NCBI GenBank assembly: GCA_023101725.1 | Contig: JALJCO010013709.1 | Coordinates: 33,379-97,378 of the forward strand | DNA length: 64,000 bases | Reading direction: 5' to 3' | From: Atherinomorus stipes | Lineage: Eukaryota > Chordata > Actinopteri > Atheriniformes > Atherinidae | In this document: in pieces, positions 45,411 through 64,000 of the stretch | How positions within the stretch are numbered: the first letter of the stretch is position 1 | How the letters are laid out: the number at the start of each line of letters is the position of its first letter | Translations under genes and position numbers: made by a program | The notes under the pieces: generated by a model | Told to the model about the DNA's origin: nothing | The model's database searches: none | Seen by the model: the letters and a program-made list of their open reading frames with translations, nothing else

Positions 45411-45448
45411 GTGGTCCAAATCTCAGCGAGGGCTGAGATTTGGACCAC
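45411..45448. repeat. Perfect inverted repeat, 17-bp arms, 4-nt loop
   Basis: GTGGTCCAAATCTCAGC (45411-45427), GAGG, then its exact reverse complement (45432-45448). Confidence 0.95.
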
Positions 45449-47041
45449 AAAATCTCATTTTGTGGTCATATTCAAAATCTACTGAATAATGGTGACCATT
45501 ATTGCCATGGTCACCCTGTCTCCCAAAGTCAGATTATCAATAGAATATGGATAGATGCTTCCTTTAGAAACAAATAAAGAAAAGCTTGGCACACTGTGAT
45601 TAATCTTCAAGTGTAGAGCCATGCAATAATAGCATTAATGTTTAGCATTAATTAAAAGCTGATTAAAAATGTGGTAAAAACCTGACAGCCTGCCAACACA
45701 TGATGATGACTGATCACAATACAGGTGGCCAGGTCCAGTCCTCAAAAGCTACTACCCTGCAGTTTTAGGCCTACTGTAGTCCACACAGAGCTGAAGCCGG
45801 TTTAGGTGTGAAACCAATAGCAGAAATCCGGGAAAAGGTTTCATGATCCCCATGAAACCGCTGTAGCACATTACAAGGCTGTGGGTGGTGTTATGATGAT
45901 TAAGTAACACCCCAAACCTAGAACAAGACACAGCGCATGCGCAAATAAAGACTTACCACGTGTCGCTGGAAATCAACAAAGGAAGAGCAGAAAGGTAGAG
46001 ATGGCCGAGGATTTACGAGGCAAACGCTAAAGTTTTCTACACAGTTGAAAACAGTCGCTCACCGACGCCATTGCTGTTGTGAATTGTTTTCAATGAACTT
46101 TATTGTTTATGTGAACCACCCCTGGTTTCCAACATTCCACTCTTATGAAGTATATTTTATCAAGCATTGTTCACTCAAGACTTTAAAATATGTTTGAGCT
46201 GATCATTTACAACACTAATAGGTAGTAACCTCTCTCACTTGAGTTTTTTTTTTTTTTTTTAATATACTGAATCATGTTGAATTTGTTAAAACATGATTAA
46301 CATAGTCTGACAGTGCCAGTGGTGTAAGGCGCATTTAAAACAACAGTGACTGATATTGCCCAGCATTCCTAACTGTCAGCTACTGGCTTGATGTGTCACA
46401 ATCCAAAATTACTCATCTGAGGGCAGGTTCACAATCAGTTTTATTAGAAACATCTTCAAGTCATAAATCCATGCTGAGATAAAGGTCAGCCACAGGTGTG
46501 GCTGATTTAGTAAAGACACCCAAGGTGCTGCCACTGGTGCTTGGATAAAACAAAAGGACTACATCAAATCTTGAGGTTAAAGGAACTATCAGAAGGAGAT
46601 TAGATTTGTAAACATATACAGGATCGATGACTAGCAGAACCTGTGGCTGTAGGTCTTATTATTGTTTCACTCAGCCACTGAAAACAGGGAAATTTTGTGA
46701 TCTGGGAGGTATTCCAGAAAGTAGGGTTAACAAATGCTACAATAAAGCCTGAGCTCGAGGTTGCTAAATCCTCTTATGCCTTAACCCATACTGCTGGTTC
46801 CAAACCACCTCCTGTGAATTGGCTATATAAACCCTGTAATGGTTAAGCCAGGTGTGTCCACATTCATGGCAAACCTATAAAGGCAATACCCACTGACCCC
46901 CAAAATCCTGATGGAAATGGCCAAATGGAGAGCAGCTTAGTTTTCACAGGCTGAGTTACAGGTCCTATGATGAAGAGAAAAATATATTTAAAAAAGAAAT
47001 AGAACTGCATCTGCCACTACCTACTGAAACACTTTACAGAG

Positions 47042-47492
47042 TAGGACTGCACGATACTGGAAAAAAACTGACATTGCGATTTTTTCCAACTCTGCGACAT
47101 ATGAAAAAATACAGAAATTTTCAGCAGATGTCTTAAATAATACTGTAAGTTACGCTGTCTTTTTGACAATTAATCTACTGTGATCTTACATTTTTGTGAA
47201 TGTTTTGAAAACAATTTTTGTCTTTGAGTTATTCCTATTGTTATCTTTTATTGTGCTAGGACTTGAGTACATGTTGCATTTTATTATGTACAAATATTAA
47301 TTGCATTTTAGCACAAGGTTTGTTCTTTGCCAAACTGATTAAGAAGGACGGTGATTGGTTGATCACTGTGGATTGGATAAGAACATATTAAGTTAATTTG
47401 CTTCCTACTATACATTGCAGGACTTGTGATGTGACGACTGCACACATGTACATTGCAATTGCAATGCTCAAATGATATATTATGCAGCCCTG
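47042..47492. mobile_element. hAT-like MITE (TAGGRCTGCAYRATA ends)
   Basis: Left end TAGGACTGCACGATA; the right end in reverse complement reads CAGGGCTGCATAATA. The flanks TTACAGAG and TTACAAAT are a plausible decayed 8-bp target duplication (6 of 8 identical). The interior is AT-rich. Confidence 0.75.
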
Positions 47493-47572
47493 TTACAAAT
47501 GACTGCCAAACAAGTCAATGCATCAGTGGATTTTAAACATACAGTACTTTACACTGTATTGATATAAAGTAC

Positions 47573-47687
<115 letters not shown>

Positions 47688-47766
47688 GATGATTACTAAA
47701 TTTAAGAGGCTTGTATTGTATTGAGTTGTATTGCATCACATAGGTGGTGGAAGCCCTGTACTGGCT

Positions 47767-48361
47767 CTTAGGGTGCATTCAGAAAGCATAGTCCGCGAGT
47801 CTTGGTCCGTTTGGGGACTCGGTTCGGTTGGGGACCAAGATCGTGTTCACGTTGCACTTTTGCCAAACCAGCCACACAGGCCAAGAATGAGAATCTCAGG
47901 TGGCGCTGCTCTCGGATTCACCGTAGGCGAGGACAAAACGCACGTACAAGAAGGTTCTCACAACTTCTGTTTCCTTCACAAAGCGACATTATTTTTGTAC
48001 GAGGAGCTGGGATATGATTTCATCAGATCAGATATGGATTAAAGCTTTTACTTTCTTGTAACTCCACATCTGACCATGAGCCATCTTTATAAGTACTGCA
48101 GTCCCACACATGTGTTTGTTGTCGTAGTGTATACCCACGTTATCTAACGTTTGACCCACAATGCCAATGCAATTTGTAGTCAACTTCCTGTGTTTGGTTC
48201 ACTTGAATCGGACCGAGACCTGCGTTTGCAGGCGGATCGAGTCCGGCTGTTTGTTCCGGTTTAGAGTCCGTTTGCACATTCACAACCCCCCTAACGAAGC
48301 GGACTTTCCGAGCAAACGGACTCTGATTCGAATCAAAAAAGCTTTGTGAATGTGCCCTTAG
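47767..48361. mobile_element. MITE with CTTAGGGTGCATTCAGAAAG termini
   Basis: The left end and the reverse complement of the right end (CTAAGGGCACATTCACAAAG) are near-identical. GTCCGTTTG is repeated in both arms. No transposase; about 595 bp. Confidence 0.85.
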
Positions 48362-48468
48362 TAAATGCAATAATGTTTTTGTGCCAGCAGAATTTTTCAT
48401 TCTTTTACTCAGCCTACAAAACAGACCAAATGGTAAACATATAGGATTATTCTACTGAGACTATAAAT

Positions 48469-48649
48469 TAGGGGTGTAACGATTCGGTTAAATAACGGTT
48501 CGATTCATGGTTTCTGATTTGATTCACTGATTAAGTCTCTGAATTGAATTGGATCGTATCGTTCTAAATGAACCAATATCATTCTTGAATCAGAAACCGT
48601 GAATTGTGATATGAATTGAATCATTGTTAACCAAATCGTTACGCCCCTA
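48469..48649. mobile_element. 181-bp hAT-like MITE with perfect 8-bp target duplication
   Basis: Ends TAGGGGTGTAACGATTCGG and CCAAATCGTTACGCCCCTA. CTATAAAT is duplicated exactly at 48461-48468 and 48650-48657. The interior is largely palindromic, with GGTTTCTGATT and AATCAGAAACC facing each other. Confidence 0.95.
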
Positions 48650-48772
48650 CTATAAATTTATCAGAACCCAGTCAGGAATACATCTAAAAGTTGCAGGATT
48701 GTGGCAAGAACTAGACTTGACCACCCCTGGTCTATTTGATAACCTGGAGGGACTATTGTGGAAAACATGGAA

Positions 48773-49229
48773 ATGGGCTCTATGCACAACTCCAATACTT
48801 CCTGAACTTAAAGGCAGGGTGGGGGATCCTAAAAACAGCCTTTAAGTTTGATAGACATTTCATCATTCAGTCAATAAGCATGGGCTGTTCAAGACAATTG
48901 GATTGGGTTTTTTCAGTCCTGTCCGTTCCACAGGTGACTAAATTTTAAAATTTTTGTGTCAGAGCATTTAACTGCAATTGAGATGTGAAGAAGATTTTAA
49001 GCAACATAGTAAAAAAAAAATGCTCCTGGAAAACATCATCCACCCTGCCTTGAAGTCAGCCCCTTTGTTTCCTGCCTTTCATTATGCTACTGGACTGGCC
49101 ATTGTCACCATGGTTACTGAAGTCAGGCACACCTGGATTAATAAATTTGTCTAGTAATGAAAGACAGGAAACAATGGAGCTAAATTAAGTTCAGGAAGAA
49201 GTGGATTTGTTTATATACAGTAGCCCATG
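48773..49229. mobile_element. Fold-back MITE, copy B, interrupted
   Basis: ATGGGCTCTATGCACAACTC on the left and a degraded TAGCCCAT end on the right correspond to the element at 38645-38872. GAAAGACAGGAAACAATGGAG matches the same arm in copy A. It is split by the element at 48808-49053. Confidence 0.75.
48808..49053. mobile_element. Nested TTAA-type MITE
   Basis: TTAAAGGCAGGGTGG on the left and CCACCCTGCCTTGAA on the right are inverted repeats inside copy B of the fold-back MITE. The outer edges are TTAA and a decayed TTGA/TGAA. Confidence 0.75.
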
Positions 49230-50099
49230 AAAGGCTTAAACAAAGGAAATGTAAGATTAAGACATTTGAATCTCATCTTTTTGGCCACAGTTTGACATGA
49301 TTAAGGTGACACATGATAGATCCAAGAAACATTTTCAATCATGCAGGTGTATTTACACTTTCAATTTCAGCTACTATAACCTACTGCCTAACACAGATTC
49401 CTGCCTGTGGCAACTATCTCTACCGTCCAAATCATCTAAAGGCCAGTTTTTCACTTCAGCATCTGTTGCTGTATTCATTTAGAGCAAAAGGTCAAAGCTA
49501 AAAAGTCAAATGTTAATCATGTGCATATTCAACATTTATATGGTAATCTCGTCCATGATATTTAGTGGTCTGATTTCAAAAGGCAGCAGTGGTGAGGAAA
49601 AAAAAATGCAATTCCATGTCTGTATATTCATTAAAGCTTTTTTGTGACATTTGGTGTGCAACATCTCAAGGAGTCATGATTTGTAGCAGAAGTGAACAGA
49701 CGAATATTTAAGAGATTTCTTGTGTAAAACCTATGCTAAATTTAGACATTGTAATGCAGGTTTTTAGTAAAAATAGACACACACAAAGAAGGTGTAGGCC
49801 CCAAGAGAAAACTTCGTTTCCTTGCTTTGGTAAGTCTTTCAAGTAAGGACAATTTGCAAGTTAGGTTTAAAGCTGAGCCTATTCATATGCAAATAGCGGA
49901 TGAAAACAACAACCGGCTTTTCATCACTTTACTCCACTACAGTTTGGACCTCTTTTAGGTCAACTATTTATGCTACATTCCTGTTATAAGCTTTAATGAG
50001 GTTATTCCCATTACTCATATTTACAAGGAAAGGATTAGTTTAACAGTGGCTCCACCCCAGCCCTGACTCTTGAATGTAAACGAGCAGCGCTGGCCATGA

Positions 50100-50392
50100 T
50101 AGACATTTTTCCCTTCCTGGCACTTGTAGCCTTGGAGCCGTTTCCATTCACTGACCGGAGAGAAACTTTCAGGCGCACAGGAGACGAGGTTTCACCCGGA
50201 ACAGAAATTTAAGCCAAGCTCTGCTATCCCCAGTGAAATGTCAAACCGGGAGGCAGGCAGCAGGTGAAGCGTGCGCGCGAGCGGCCGGGGCCAGTGGAGA
50301 ACACATCAGCCACTTCTTCCACTTGGCCGCTGTTAAAGTGAGCGCTCATATTTCCAGGAGGCGCAGAGCTCGAGCGCTTCTTACTTTCACCT
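50100..50392 (+). promoter_or_regulatory. entpd2: Probable entpd2 promoter and 5' UTR
   Basis: Composition switches from AT-rich to CpG-rich (for example GTGCGCGCGAGCGGCCGGGG near 50270) just before the start codon, as in a CpG-type promoter. No TATA box is evident. An upstream ATG at 50233 opens a frame out of register that overlaps the true start and could dampen translation. Confidence 0.5.
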
Positions 50393-62891
<12,499 letters not shown>

Positions 62892-64000
62892 GTGAGTCAC
62901 TGTGTCTGTGTGTTTGTTGTCCGTCATTGTCTGTGTTTTTTTTTGTTTTTTTTTCACTCTTTGTCTTGAACTGTCTCCGTCTAATCCATGTGATTATGTG
63001 GTTACTTTTATAACTTCTTAGATAGGGAATAGAAGTGAGTGTGGATGAAGGAAGCTGATCGGTGGGCTCAGAAAGACGAAGACTGAAGGGTCAGCATGAC
63101 TGATCGAAGGAGTGGCAAGCAGGCTGGAGGCTGTTAGATGTAGCTGTGAATGTACGGAGCCCTGGGAGTGATAACAACAATGATGATAACAAGTGGCAAC
63201 CTAGCTGGAGGGTTAGTGGAGCGGAGAGGGTGGGGAAGTGTGCTCGTCTGGCAGGATGAGTTGTGGGCAAGCTGGTGGCTGTCGAGGCTAAACAGAGCGA
63301 GGGTAGGGGAAGTTGCTGAGCAGCCGGTAAGCAGTCAGTTAGACAGGAAGCAGGTAAGCAAAGGGGGGGGGGGGGGGGGAAACGGGCAGCTTTAAAAAAA
63401 AAAGAGAGACAACCAAAAACTGAGGACAACTAATCTGCTTTTAATCCTGTCAATTATTCCAGCACAAAACTCCTGAATGATTTTGAATTTGATATTAATT
63501 TAATGCAATGGATTTTACATTTATGTAATAGACAGGCCTCAGAGGGTGCAAGCGAATGGCACAGTGTCAGAATGTCACTTCTACAAGGATGGGTCCTGTC
63601 ACTTCTGCTTAACTTTTTATTCTCCAACAACTGTAGGAGTTGGCGAGAGGGCAGACATCCTTAAATTTGCAGAAGACAGAGTTATCATTAGTCTGCTGTA
63701 TGGTGATGAGGACAAGCATGAGCCTGTGGTGCCATTACTTTTTCCCCAGTAACAGGCAATCCAACAGATTACCCCAAATGAAAAAGAATTAGAAAAAAAA
63801 CATAAAAGATTTGTTTCCTTCATGTATTGTACATCACATAAGGCTTATATGATTAGCTCAATTGAAAGTGGCCACTTTTGCATTTCTTTCATATATTGTC
63901 TTCTATTTTATTAGAAGTACCCAAACCATACAAGCTTACTTTCATGCTATTTTTCTATAGATCTTATATCTGGTTTTACTGGGGCGGCAGTGGCTCAGGT
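62892..64000 (+). other. entpd2: entpd2 intron 3 (partial)
   Basis: No exon 4 is recognisable before the window ends. It contains a G-run (about 63363-63379) and the first bases of a SINE at the right edge. Confidence 0.8.
63982..64000 (+). mobile_element. 5' end of a tRNA-type SINE, cut by the window edge
   Basis: GGGCGGCAGTGGCTCAGGT matches the head of a common fish tRNA-derived repeat, including the GTGGCTCAGGT box-A-like segment. Only the first ~19 bases are present. Confidence 0.55.

Noticed and set aside
63546..63752. Possible entpd2 exon 4
   Set aside because: The frame does not resemble the family's next segment and lacks suitable splice sites joining to exon 3; treated as intron.

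Overview
This window is vertebrate nuclear DNA from a ray-finned fish, almost certainly a teleost. The evidence is long AT-rich introns with canonical GT/AG sites, protein sequences nearly identical to tetrapod NMDA receptor GluN1, and a dense load of teleost-style repeats (hAT-like MITEs, fold-back elements, tRNA-derived SINEs, APE-type LINE fragments, dinucleotide and tetranucleotide runs). Species and gene-duplicate identity (for example grin1a versus grin1b) cannot be settled from the window.

Two protein-coding genes lie in tandem on the + strand. The first, about 0.6-34.7 kb, is grin1 (obligatory NMDA receptor subunit GluN1). Eighteen exons are visible, corresponding one-for-one to mammalian exons 5-22; exons 1-4 lie upstream. 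The reading frame is intact across every junction (751 residues plus stop). All three classical splice choices can be read: the 21-residue N1 cassette (597-659), the 37-residue C1 cassette (26563-26673) and a C2'-type tail ending in the PDZ ligand STVV (32719-32787). No mammalian-type C2 tail is seen before C2'. The second gene, from 50.4 kb to beyond the right edge, is entpd2 (ecto-nucleoside triphosphate diphosphohydrolase 2); exons 1-3 are present.

The grin1 introns carry possible splicing signals: three UGCAUG motifs in the intron after N1 and none in the visible part before it, a run of 22 G about 70 nt before C1, a very long pyrimidine tract before exon 18, and two in-frame candidate cassette exons between exons 20 and 21. 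These are the main candidates for something new in the coding layer.

The 34.7-50.3 kb intergenic stretch and entpd2 intron 1 are a transposon graveyard. Several elements have boundaries readable from terminal inverted repeats and target duplications: hAT-like elements with 8-bp duplications (48469-48649, 52378-53745, 53877-54580), TTAA-flanked elements (37717-38383, 44418-45064, 48808-49053) and insertions nested inside other insertions. A LINE at 35.7-37.6 kb keeps its endonuclease region but lacks the reverse transcriptase, and a short 3'-end fragment of a similar LINE lies inverted at 59.6-59.9 kb. No bacterial-type system, CRISPR array or new gene cluster was seen.
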